Of a stretch of DNA of 64,000 nt, positions 53,951-64,000 are shown piece by piece; the first letter of the stretch is position 1; every line of letters starts with the position of its first letter. The notes under the pieces were generated by a model that searched no databases, was not told where the DNA came from, and saw nothing but the letters and a program-made list of their open reading frames with translations. A program made the translations under genes and the position numbers. Location of the stretch: contig NW_025062479.1 in NCBI RefSeq assembly GCF_000002995.4, positions 17,852,721 to 17,916,720 on the forward strand, written 5' to 3'. This DNA is from Brugia malayi. Its lineage: Eukaryota; Nematoda; Chromadorea; Rhabditida; Onchocercidae.

Positions 53951-55574
53951 CTTAATATTATTTCATTCCATCATCTTTTATTTAAAGTCCTTTTGCTCGT
54001 CAACGTTGCTTTCATATCAAACAGCTCAGCATAAATCAGTTTTATACCTGTTTTACTTCATACATTTTCAATAGCTAATGATAACAGACAAACAGCAAAC
54101 TCTGCGAGTGCAAGTATATTTTGCTGAAGTTAAGAGATCAGCGTCGCAGTCGTTTTAATCTTTAGAGTTATACTCTCCACGGTGATAACAATGGTGATGA
54201 GACAAGTGGAATTGTCACTGCAATGAGCATCAGTTATTCATCAATAAAATCAGTTTTTATCTGGTGGTAGCTGTTAGTATTAGATGTTTAAGTGATGAAT
54301 AAAAGCTTATCGGAGCAACATAATTCGATGTTTTCATAGGATAACGTATATGAACAACAGCATTCAACGAGCATCTCAGTTCGGTATTTCGAGTAGGAGG
54401 TTGTAGCATGTAAGTGTAGTAGATAGTTACAAATTTTAAAGAATTTTCTGATTCGAATTATTGCATATTTTTATATTACATATCGACGTACCGCTCTTCT
54501 TGCAGTTCAGGTCCTTCCATACTTCAGCCACAATTACTTCCATTAAACAGATAAAACAAAGTATATATAAATCAAGAACAAATCTCTTTATATTTCAAAC
54601 AGTATTTCATTACACTTTACTTTTGCATGTTACACTATTAACCCGAACAATGTGTTTGCAGTGCAAGCGAAATGATTTATGTTAAGCATTATTTGTGAAT
54701 ATGAAAGATATGGATGAATTAGATTAAATCAATGCGAATTGGATTAAGTCAATAAACCAATCATCGAATGCATTTTATTTAGTTTAGTTCACTATCAAAT
54801 TCAGCAAATTCATCTTGACTTGCTTTTATTCCGTATTTAGTCTTTGCCAATTTTCTAACTAGCTCTATTCATATTTAGCTGTGTTTAGAGATAATGAATG
54901 AAAAGTTAGCAAGCCAAGAAGTGTTTTTAGATCCATCTCTGTTTGTTCATTCCTTATGTATAAAATTCAACGATTATATTATTGGAATGAGTGTTATCTG
55001 AATTCTATTACATCAAATCATGTGGGGGTGCAGTTGTCCTCGATTATAATCTCCCAGCACTTCACGCCTCGAGAAATGATTCCTTTTCGTCAGTGCGCAT
55101 TTAGGTGATTGGTATGCAACAATTCACTTTTTGATTGATTATTCTTTGATCACACTATTTCAAATATTTCGTAGGATTAAATTACACTTATTTCTAAACA
55201 TTTTTGAATTTGATTCATTCATTTCTGAATTTGTTATTTGTTGTTCATTTGTTTAGTGATTTGTTCATCCACTGATTTGTCCAGTTCATTTTAACTTTGT
55301 TAATCTCCCTGTGGTATCTCCTGTAACGTTCCAAGAAGCTAAGGTCGCTTTACTATTAAAAAGAAAAGAAAAAAGATTTTTTTAATCTTTCTAAAATTAT
55401 TACAAATGTCAATTTATTGAATGTTGACATAAAGCTAGCTCATCATTCATTCATTTTTGTTACCAATCGTCCTTAAGTGTTGCTAGATTCAAATTTTAAT
55501 CACTTTGCTCTATTTACAATATTATTACATATTAATTATTAGAGCTATATTCACGCGATAAAGAAGTGTAACAA

Positions 55575-55982
55575 TCAACATTGTAAAATCAATGACGCTA
55601 TTAAGAAATTTAACCTTTCTGGATCAGTCAGTGAAACAATGAATACTGATGTGATTGCAGCAAGGTGATAATTTAGTCCTCTATAAGACTTGAAAACAGA
55701 ACGGAGCATATTACAGTTCCATTTAAAAGGACTTCTCATTATTTCTTCGCTACGATTGATATTTGATGCAAAAAACGTATAAAAGAAATATTTGAAGAAG
55801 ACTATAATTTCTAATGAAGAAACAATGAGCAAGTGAGAGCATCTCAAATAATGCCAAGAATTAATAGTTATGAAATTTTTGACAAATTCGGGATGCACAA
55901 GGGTTGTCATTTTCATCCATAACAACAAAACGGAAAAAAAATGAACAACGGAAAAGGTAAAGGGTTGTGCAAACCAGGTCAT
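55575..55982 (-). CDS. Uncertain intronless open frame, hydrophobic, 135 codons
   Basis: This is the longest unexplained open frame in the window. It predicts 135 residues with two or three hydrophobic stretches (around VVHFFSVLLLW, LIVSSLEIIVFFKYFF and LIASLILQC). I recognise no family. AT-rich DNA readily gives Phe/Leu/Ile-rich chance frames, and no splice partner or clear acceptor was seen. Treat as a weak candidate for a small membrane protein or a receptor remnant. Confidence 0.15.
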   Translation of the reverse strand: MTWFAQPFTFSVVHFFSVLLLWMKMTTLVHPEFVKNFITINSWHYLRCSHLLIVSSLEIIVFFKYFFYTFFASNINRSEEIMRSPFKWNCNMLRSVFKSYRGLNYHLAAITSVFIVSLTDPERLNFLIASLILQC

Positions 55983-56362
55983 CTCAGTTTATATTTCCCA
56001 AATTCCAGATTATATGTATAGATCGTTGCGAAAATAAAAAGATAAAGTTTCAAAAACCTTTTCGGAACTCTTATCATCGCTTTTATTTTTGAGAGAGGTA
56101 ATTCAAGGTGATATTCACGACCTATTAACTTGTTCGTTACACGTCGCTAAAATCAAATTAGTCGAGTAACTTGAAGCTAGAAGTAATCGTGTCAGCTTAG
56201 AACTTTTTCAAAAGTAGCTAAAATCTTTTTTGACTTATACTTTATCCCAATAAACTTTTTAGTAATCCTATCCTTTTTCCATTCCGAGCCATACATCTTG
56301 ATTCCAATAATAAAAATGATAAGTTGGTAAGAATGTGGAAATAACATTGTATGTACAGATCT

Positions 56363-56395
56363 TAATTCTCTTTCAAATAGTCTCAGGTGACAATT
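56363..56395. repeat. Dispersed ~32-bp repeat, copy 2 (upstream of FABP-3)
   Basis: This matches 43299-43331 in the importin gene in the same orientation. It lies about 370 bases before the FABP-3 start. Confidence 0.8.
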
Positions 56396-56766
56396 TCTAT
56401 CAATAACCCTAAACTTGATTAATCAAGCTTCAATAATTTCCTTTAACCACTAATGAGCTTGATTATGCTGCTACTAATTAGAATTTCCTTTACATTGAAA
56501 TCATTTGATTCTTCATAAGATTTGAAATTGGGGATAATAAGTTACCTATTCATATCCTTTCAGCTAAAATCCCCAAATCTGTCGACACTTTAGATTCTTG
56601 ACTCGCTTCTTACATTTTAGAACCGCTGTTTTAGCAATTTAGTTTTTGAAATAGATTTCCAAGAATCAAATTGTTGTACGCAATAATTCTTCAATACTTT
56701 TGTTTAACTCATTCTCATAACCTTATAAAGTTATTTATAGGATGTACTTTTGCAGGCTATCACTCT

Positions 56767-58203
56767 ATGAAGCCAAACTTCTCATGGCTGCCATCGTTAC
56801 TGTTACTTACATTCCCTTATTCATTTTCCACTGATTCCAAAAAACTGCCCAATGTATTTTTTGGAACATATACGCTCGAAAAGTCTACTAATCTGGATGA
56901 ATACCTTACTGCTAGAGGTGTGCTATATTCATCTGAATATCTCAGTCATTCTTTAGAATCCTGTTCTCAACTTGTTCTTTGGCTATCAAATATTAGTTTG
57001 ACGGAATATAGCCATTTTTGCAACAATGCACTGACATGCACTAGCATGTTGTACTTTTAATCTGAACAATTATCTTGGAAAAAATTATGTTGCATATTGC
57101 TCAATCTTTATTAGATCTTAACAGTCGAGAATTCCAATCATTATTATCATGTTCTTTAGTAACTGCAAACCTTTTTCAGGTTACAAATGGCTTACACGTC
57201 GACTTATCCTAATTGCAAGTGTCACGAAAATAATTCGAAAGGCAGCTTCAGGTTTGCCTTTGCGATACGATATGGAAACTCTCACGTGGAAGAAAAATGT
57301 TCTTTACACGGATTTCGAACTTGGTACTTCGTTCTTAACTGATCATTTGGAGGATGGCTTGTTTAATGTATGCTATTCATATGATATAATTTTTACAAGT
57401 GAACAAAATAATTTGAAAAAATAACTCAAAACACGGTTGCACGAAACTTACAATAGAAACTTTGCTAATCCAATAAATAGTTTTATCGAGCGTAATGCAA
57501 TTTGTTAATTTTACTTCGTTATAAGCTAATGCGGTAAAGTTTATTGCACGAACGCAGATGATTTATCTGCACAATTAATTTAGAAATTACTTTGCAGTGT
57601 ACGCTACAATATGAAAGAAATATGTCTGGATACCTGGAAACCTACAATTTTCTACCTTTTATAAATTACTATCGACATTTATACTGCTTACTGCTTTGCT
57701 CAGAAACACAAAAATATAATTATGGAATGCGTTCATTAAGTAAGTAGTCATGAAAAAGCTATGTTACAAATGTATCATTTGTAGGTAACACTAGATATAA
57801 GCCAAGATGGCGTAGTGATGACAGAAAATGTGATACGTGTGGAAAATCCAGAAGACCATGAAACGTTCCAATACACCCGAGAAAATAATTACCTAATTAT
57901 GGTATGTTTGGTATACCAATTAGATTACTGAATACATGTCTTTCTGAATTAAAGCTTTTTCAACTTACTTTAACACTTGCAAAAACTACATAGTAGAAGT
58001 AGATTTTGAAATAACATCACTTATTCTAGAATGTCAATGTGGGTCATTTTATAACTAAAATGTTAATCTGATTCCCAACTATCGGATATAGGTCCACTTA
58101 ATCTGAAATATTTCAGCGTACTACGTGGAAAGGCGTAAGTGCTGCTGGTTTCTATCGGAAAGTATGCTCCTACGACATAAATAATTATTCTGAATTCTGT
58201 TAA
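56767..58203 (+). CDS. Secreted fatty-acid-binding protein, divergent (FABP-3 of array)
   Basis: Four exons: 56767-56917, 57180-57367, 57785-57901 and 58117-58203, giving 180 residues. A signal peptide (MKPNFSWLPSLLLLTFPYSF) precedes the barrel, which starts KLPNVFFGTYTLEKSTNLDEYL. The block ILIASVTKIIRKA, the RYDMETLTWKKNVLY stretch and ENPEDHETFQYT show it to be a paralogue of FABP-2. The end reads SAAGFYRKVC: the Arg of the carboxylate-binding R-x-Y is Gly here. The reading frame then runs on 12 residues past the usual end, with two cysteines. Ligand binding may therefore differ. A possible AATAAA is distant (58639-58644). A trans-splice-like AG at 56754-56755 supports the chosen ATG over an in-frame upstream TTG. 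Confidence 0.9.
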
Positions 58204-61200
58204 ATTTTAATCATTCTGTTCAAATCTACTTTGATACAAGTAGTGTATCATAACATTGTAGACGGGTTCGATGTCCATTATTCTTGCGCACAATAACTAA
58301 CTAACTGCATCAGGTGCCTAAAATGATTAAACAGAGCTTTTGAGGAAAAAGGACGAATAGGTATGCTGCCTTTAACAGGACTGATATAAATTTCAAGTCA
58401 GAGTTCACTCAGCTGAATGTCATATAAGGTCAGCCTATGAATAATTTATTTTCACTTGTTTTGCAATGCATTGTCTTAATTTTATAACTGTATTCATGGT
58501 TAACAACTCCTTTAAAAGACTTCACTAATCATTTACGATAATGATGAAATATTCTTAACACATGTGATTATAGCACTAGATTTATTAATGTTGTAAAGTG
58601 AGATGACCAGCAGTTTAGTTTACTGCATAGATCCTTTAAATAAATATATGATCTCTAAACAAAAACACATAAAAATGTCAACTAATTAAATGAAAAAGAT
58701 AGTAGCAAACTAGTTGTGCGTATGATTTATTCATCGATTTCGTGGTAAGCACATAGCAGAAGTTCAGATTAGAATAACAGAAGTGAATACGAATAACATG
58801 AACTGTTGTCAAGAAGAGAAGTGCAACCATAATCTATGCATGAACTTTCTTTACTCATAGAAAATCTCACAAAATTTTTTTTCATTCTCAAATTCAGAAT
58901 TGGTTGCTCTTTCATCAGTTTTGTTTTTTTGTTTTTCAAATACGGAATAATCAGCTTAAGTAAAAGTTGTTTGTTATATTTTTGATGACAATTAGCTACC
59001 GTCAAATGGTTCTTCAACCCAAAACGTGGTGCAGATTTTAATTTACTAACTCTTGAAGATATCATATTGCAGGTTAGTTAGTTGACACATTTCTTCAGAG
59101 CTATTAGATATACTATGTACTGATTATGTACACATATATTATCTCTATGACGATGGCGATGACGGCAATCACAATCCATGCACCTGTTGATTGTCTGAAG
59201 TTTGTCTTTGAGAAGCAGCAGTGGATCGTTATTATCATTTATCAAAACAGCTTTATCACTTTTCTAAATACGCATCCATAACTGGAAAATAACCACTCCT
59301 ATCTGATAAGGCTATTTTTGATTGTAGTTTTTGAACAACAACAGCAGGTGATAACTTTAACTGATTATCGATCAGTTGCCAGAGGAATACATACATATCA
59401 AAATTCATGCTGTGACTATCCCGAATATCTGGTTACCGTGCAGTGGTACGTTGGGAGCATAGATTTCCAATCTCTACAACATATGATCAAGCTGTTAATT
59501 CACTTATTTTCTCTATTATAGAGCTTTTAATAAAAATTCAAATACTTCGTTTTAGTACAACATAGCGTTGTGGCACATACACTGGAGGAAAACTGCAGCC
59601 ATTCACTGATACAGTGTCTTCACAAAAAATAATATCACATCTTTGCACATCAGCTGGGATTGAAAAGGAGCATTTTACAAATTTAATCATGCTGACTTAA
59701 TGGTGAATCATATCAGAAATTTTATAAGTTTAATAGATGGATTATCGATTAGCTTCTTCTCCGACTAGTATTTCAGTGAGTATTGCATAGCTTATTTTTC
59801 TTAGCTTCTCTTATTTGGAGAAAGTGAAACATCTCAGCTAGTACTTTTAGTTCTTTTAGTCTAAAAGACCGAATATAGTTATAAAATAAGTGAGGAAGAA
59901 CAAAGAAAGTGTTAATCGTACTACAGCGTCGTTTTCTTCTATTAAAATTTATTTTCTATGTGTACCATTGCTACCAATACCTAACTGCTTTCTAGCTCCT
60001 TCCCAAAGTAGAAATTTCTTTTCTGAACTTGTTAATATTAAAATAACATACTAGTATGTCCAAAAAAAAAAAAAAAAAAAAAAAAATCGAATAGTGCTTC
60101 AACTGAATAGCTTTTTGTGATTCAGTCGAATGGCATCGGCATAACCTTTGCAAAATAAGTGCTGCAGGTGTAATACTGTCAAGTTTTGGACCAGTATATA
60201 CTAGTGGATTTACAAGATTTCTGAGATGGAAACCAGACTATCAAATTCAAATAAATTATTAGGAAGCAGCTAAGAATTTAAGGTGCAGAGAGCAGTTCAT
60301 CTTCATTTGCTGACAACAACAGTGTAATGGTATTAATAACAGCTATTTTGTTCACAACAGTCCATATATTATGGATTCAAATAATATGCTCGTTTTCCGG
60401 ACATGTCGTGAAATTTTGACTGCCAGATAATTTTTCTCTATAAATGTGATTCGATACAATAAATATATATCCGCATTTTTATAGTCGAATAATTGAAACA
60501 GCAAAGGAGTAAGTGGTACTGTTGAGTGAGTAGGAGGAAGAGAAGACTGCACCGATCGTTTCGTTGTTGTTATCAGATTAAAGAAGGCTTTTAAGGATGT
60601 AGAAAGTGGGCTGGGTTGGCTTAGCAGATTAACATTTACAGTGAAGACAGATGTACATTTACTATTTGAGGTTTAGATAAAGGATTCATTGTTTCAAAAA
60701 AAAAATGGGATATAACAAAGGAATAACGAAGTGGTTTGTAGTGATGAATCATTAGTATTATTCTAAACACTTACTGTGTAATAAATATTTTTTTCGGTTT
60801 TCCGACAGAATACATACCGGAATCCTTTATCTTTTGTTCACTTGATTTGTTTCATGTTATTTAGTTTGGAAATAGGTATCCCTTACTGATAATAAGCTTG
60901 GAATGATTTAGTTTAGATTAATAAGTTGACTTTACAAGACAATATTTGAAATTCTTTCCTCACATTTAAACTTCTGCTAAGCACCACATCAATTCATTAA
61001 CTCGATGCATAACAGAAATATATATATATATATAAATGTGCAATTTTTTGAAAGAACATAGTTCTGCAATGAGTATTTCAGGAAATTGAAAGGATTACTA
61101 AGAGATTATTAGTAAGCAAAATATCTTCATTTTTTGCTCAGTACGTGCTCAAACATAACAGAAATCATCATCTGAATGAATATTACACACTCTCGTGAAT

Positions 61201-61532
61201 TTACATCAATTCATTCTCAACTGCTATTCAAATAGTCACTCGAATGAGTACGTAGTCCCTAATAGCATGTGCAAGTGCAAGCTATGAGTGTGCATCGAAC
61301 TGCAGGCTTGTGGACTGGAAATAGAAGTATATGCTTCTTCAACTCGAACATGCTATCCTCATGCTAGTTGACACAAGCTATAGGCATGTTGCTGGGTGGT
61401 TTAAATAGAACATGTGAGGGAAAATGTACTGTTAATCAGATAACGGAAGTATTGCCTTACGGAAGTGATTCGTTTGCTTCAATTCGAAAGCACTAACATT
61501 TTGCAGTGTTGAAGTTGCATGTTTAGCTTAAA

Positions 61533-61823
61533 ATGTGGGATAATTTTTCTTTCTGTGGGGATATTCGTGAATTACATTTGCCCCTTATATTAGACGAAAG
61601 TACCATTTCAGAAACTAGAATGTCTAATACTGTATTAATAAAGAATGAATTTCCAGTCTGCATTTGGATGTATGGTACTTCATGTTTTGATCAAATACCA
61701 CAAGTGATAGAGAGAGTTATCAGTAAAAGGATAACCGCAACACCCTCATGGAATGTCCATTATCAAACATTTATAAATGATGAGATCAGCGAAATGCAGT
61801 TTCAATGCATAATTTCTATTTAA
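61533..61823 (+). CDS. Uncertain small open frame, 96 codons
   Basis: An ATG opens a 96-codon frame (MWDNFSFCGDIRELHLPLIL start) with a balanced residue mix, including Trp, Cys, Pro and His, unlike most chance frames here. Several AG sites occur just upstream (a ttgcag at 61501-61506). No family is recognised and no second exon was found. Confidence 0.2.
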   Translation: MWDNFSFCGDIRELHLPLILDESTISETRMSNTVLIKNEFPVCIWMYGTSCFDQIPQVIERVISKRITATPSWNVHYQTFINDEISEMQFQCIISI

Positions 61824-62365
61824 GAGTAGTTTATCTATTTCGCCAAAAATGAGAAAGAAGTTTCGTACTTTACAGTTAAAATATAATCATTAATTAAAGT
61901 CAGAAATCCTGACAATTAATGATTGTCAGTATACTGTGACCTTCCAATTTAGGTGGCCAATGTTTCCATAAGTAGTAAATCAAGCAGTATTTGATTCAAT
62001 CTTTCTCTCCCTTTGTTGTGTAAGGGCATCGACAACTCAGTGGGCTCTTTAATGCTCTTATGTGGTTTATATGAGCAGAGAATAAGGAAAATGTCTAACA
62101 ACCTATTCTACAGGGCTCTCTTCTAATAAAGCAGATGTCTAACAAATACAGTTATTCGTGGGTTATCAGATTGAAACGGTTAGTATAAGTATATGTACTG
62201 ATCAGTCAGGACGGAAATGGTATGAAATGAACAGGAAAAATGGAATCGATGTTGATTTTGAATAGCAGTACTGTATGATAAGTCAGACTTGGTGAATATT
62301 TGAGATATTTTTTCGTAGTTCATTAAAATAGAAAAGACATACAAAAGACAACAATGGCAAGACTG

Positions 62366-62390
62366 TTACAGGTTACAGGTTACAGGTTAG
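62366..62390. repeat. Tandem heptamer ttacagg, about 3.5 copies
   Basis: The unit ttacagg repeats head to tail without mismatch. It is a short simple repeat of no evident role. Confidence 0.85.
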
Positions 62391-63292
62391 ATATAATAAT
62401 ACAGCAGTAGACTTCGCCGGAATTGTTACTGTCCGAAATTGAGAGAAGCATCTGGTTTACAGAACTGAAGATCATGTCGTCTTCACAGAAATTCTATAAA
62501 CTTCCTTAGTGATTGAAGTTCTTGAGAGATTTTTGCAGCTGTGACAATGTCTTGTCAATGATGTGAAGAATACTATGCAACTCCCTTGATAGCTTTGTGA
62601 TGAACAACCGTTCCATTGCAATCATTCGAAATCTACTGACCACAGTTCACATTGGTCACGGACAGGTGAAGCACTTCACTAGCAGTGCTTGGGAGGATAC
62701 CACTTTTCCATCTTGTCTTTGGTCAGTTAATTTTGGTCCAAAAAGCATTCTCCATAATTATATTAGCAAGCCCAGTACATCACATGCTCTTATTAGCAGA
62801 AAGCTCGTAAAACAAAAATTTTTTCCCTTTTCAATTCCACTACTAGCATTAGCATTTCTATTATCAATCACTTCTTCCTCTATTTATACTTCATTTCATT
62901 TCTTCTAATTACACTTACCTATAGTTAGATTTATTCTTAAATTTGGTATTTTGATTTCTCCTCTTGAAAGAAATTATGAGATTCTGATGAAAAGTGACAA
63001 CTTTTCGTACTTATGTGCTTTAACAGCTGATAAAAAGAATAGGGAATGTGGGAAAGAGCCAGTCTTGAAGAAGTTGCAAGTGAAAGGTGAATTTCCTTAC
63101 TTATTTTCAGAAAGTTATTTGATATGAAACTATAAAAGTGTATTAGACTTAAGCCTATATTAGTTTATTTTGAATATTAGCATTCGTTAAATCATATAGC
63201 GCTAGTTAATATTAGCGTTAACGTTGGTTAAGTTTTTTTTTTGATTTTGTTATAAACGCATTAATTTGAAGAATGTAATGTGAGTTTAGTTT

Positions 63293-63294
<2 letters not shown>

Positions 63295-63331
<37 letters not shown>
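63295..63331. repeat. (AT)n microsatellite
   Basis: Alternating at units run for about 35 bases. Similar shorter tracts occur at about 3017-3034, 39080-39098 and 61019-61034. Confidence 0.9.
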
Positions 63332-63333
<2 letters not shown>

Positions 63334-63468
63334 CCACTTCTTAATTTTGCCATTTCCTTCGTCGTTCTTTAGCAAAAATTTAATATTTCATTACATGAAT
63401 GATATAACGCTGAAAAATATAGCTGACATAAGTAAAGTAAGGCAGTATGTGTGCTTCTGTATTAGCTC

Positions 63469-63517
63469 TACATTATCTTTACTGCAAAAAATACATGTTT
63501 GCAGTAAAGATAATGTA
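63469..63517. repeat. Perfect 20-bp inverted repeat with 9-base loop
   Basis: Arms 63469-63488 and 63498-63517 are exact reverse complements around the loop aaatacatg. The arm core is ctttactgcaaa. It would fold as a 49-base hairpin in either strand's RNA. It is shorter than a usual pre-miRNA and could also be a miniature inverted-repeat relic. Confidence 0.9.
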
Positions 63518-64000
63518 TGTTTTCTGTGTTTGAATTTATTCGGCAACTTTTTATTGTATTCACAGTTCTCTTTTTACACTTAAATATATAAATATAATTT
63601 CATAGCTATGAGTTAAACACGTAAAATCCATTGTAAGTTGCGTTGTGCTATTTTATCCAATATTCATATTGAATATTTCAAATTAATAGTTTATTTGAAA
63701 TTATTAGGTAGTATTTGTTGTTAGTGTTTGAAATTATTAAATAATATTTGATAAAGTAGGTGCAAATACTTTGCTTTCATGGATCAGTGGAGTTATTTAT
63801 TTGCGACATTTTATTATATCACTTTCTAATAGTGATTTTATAGTTTCAGAAAATAGTGAATTTAATTTTAGCTGCAACGAAAACAAAAATGAATGAGCAC
63901 GGATACGGCAGGATCGATTTCAGCTACAGTACTATTTGTTCCAGCTCTTAAAAACATGATTTTGAAACTGTGGGGAACTATCGACATTTTCAGTAACAGC

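Larger units (their letters stand above)
53951..56766. other. Spacer between FABP-2 and FABP-3
   Basis: These 2.8 kb show no supported exon. The longest open frame is minus 55982-55575 (135 codons, Phe/Leu/Ile-rich), listed separately. A copy of a dispersed repeat lies at 56363-56395. The end (acttttgcag, AG at 56754-56755) is a likely trans-splice acceptor for FABP-3. Confidence 0.4.
58204..64000. other. Right flank without a confident gene
   Basis: No spliced gene could be built on either strand. It contains an A-run at about 60062-60086, a (ta)n tract at about 61019-61034, a tandem heptamer at 62366-62390, an (at)n tract at about 63295-63331 and a perfect hairpin at 63469-63517. Open frames at 61533-61823 and 62597-62908 are short and unassigned. 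It may be regulatory or intronic sequence of a gene to the right. Confidence 0.4.

Noticed and set aside
62597..62908. Plus open frame of 103 codons with a hydrophobic end
   Set aside because: No acceptor-supported start, no family match, and the residue mix fits random AT-rich sequence.

Overview
The window is nuclear DNA of a nematode, most likely a filarial or related spirurid worm. It is AT-rich and the coding sequence is cut into many short exons. Introns mostly end in TTTCAG/TTTTAG-type acceptors. Most start codons sit a few bases after another such acceptor, as expected for genes trans-spliced to a spliced leader. Every well-supported gene was rebuilt by hand from exons whose splice phases agree and whose product aligns with a known family. 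No rRNA, tRNA, CRISPR, phage or bacterial operon was seen.

Layout. 0.7-12.9 kb, minus: a gene for a serine/threonine-rich protein with one membrane segment that I cannot place in a family. 15.0-19.6 kb, plus: a GK5-type FGGY carbohydrate kinase. 21.3-25.1 kb, minus: the ER co-chaperone DNAJC3/p58IPK (TPRs plus J domain). 26.4-28.3 kb, plus: splicing factor SF3A2. 29.5-31.2 kb, plus: a LAMP-family lysosomal membrane protein. 32.6-37.6 kb, plus: mitochondrial polynucleotide phosphorylase PNPT1. 38.5-41.3 kb, plus: PP4 regulatory subunit PPP4R2. 42.4-49.1 kb, minus: an importin-7/8 type nuclear import receptor. 50.0-58.2 kb, plus: three tandem fatty-acid-binding-protein genes, one without a leader and two with signal peptides. 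58.2-64 kb: no confident gene.

The genes are mostly housekeeping (ER folding, splicing, lysosome, mitochondrial RNA, phosphatase control, nuclear import) and do not form one pathway. Three head-to-head pairs probably share promoter regions: membrane protein/GK5, DNAJC3/SF3A2 and importin/FABP-1. The lineage-specific interest lies in the lipid-binding-protein array, the unassigned membrane protein, and recent small duplications that touch exons (SF3A2 3' end, PNPT1 S1 exon). Two introns appear to use GC-AG splice sites. I found no obviously new multi-gene system.
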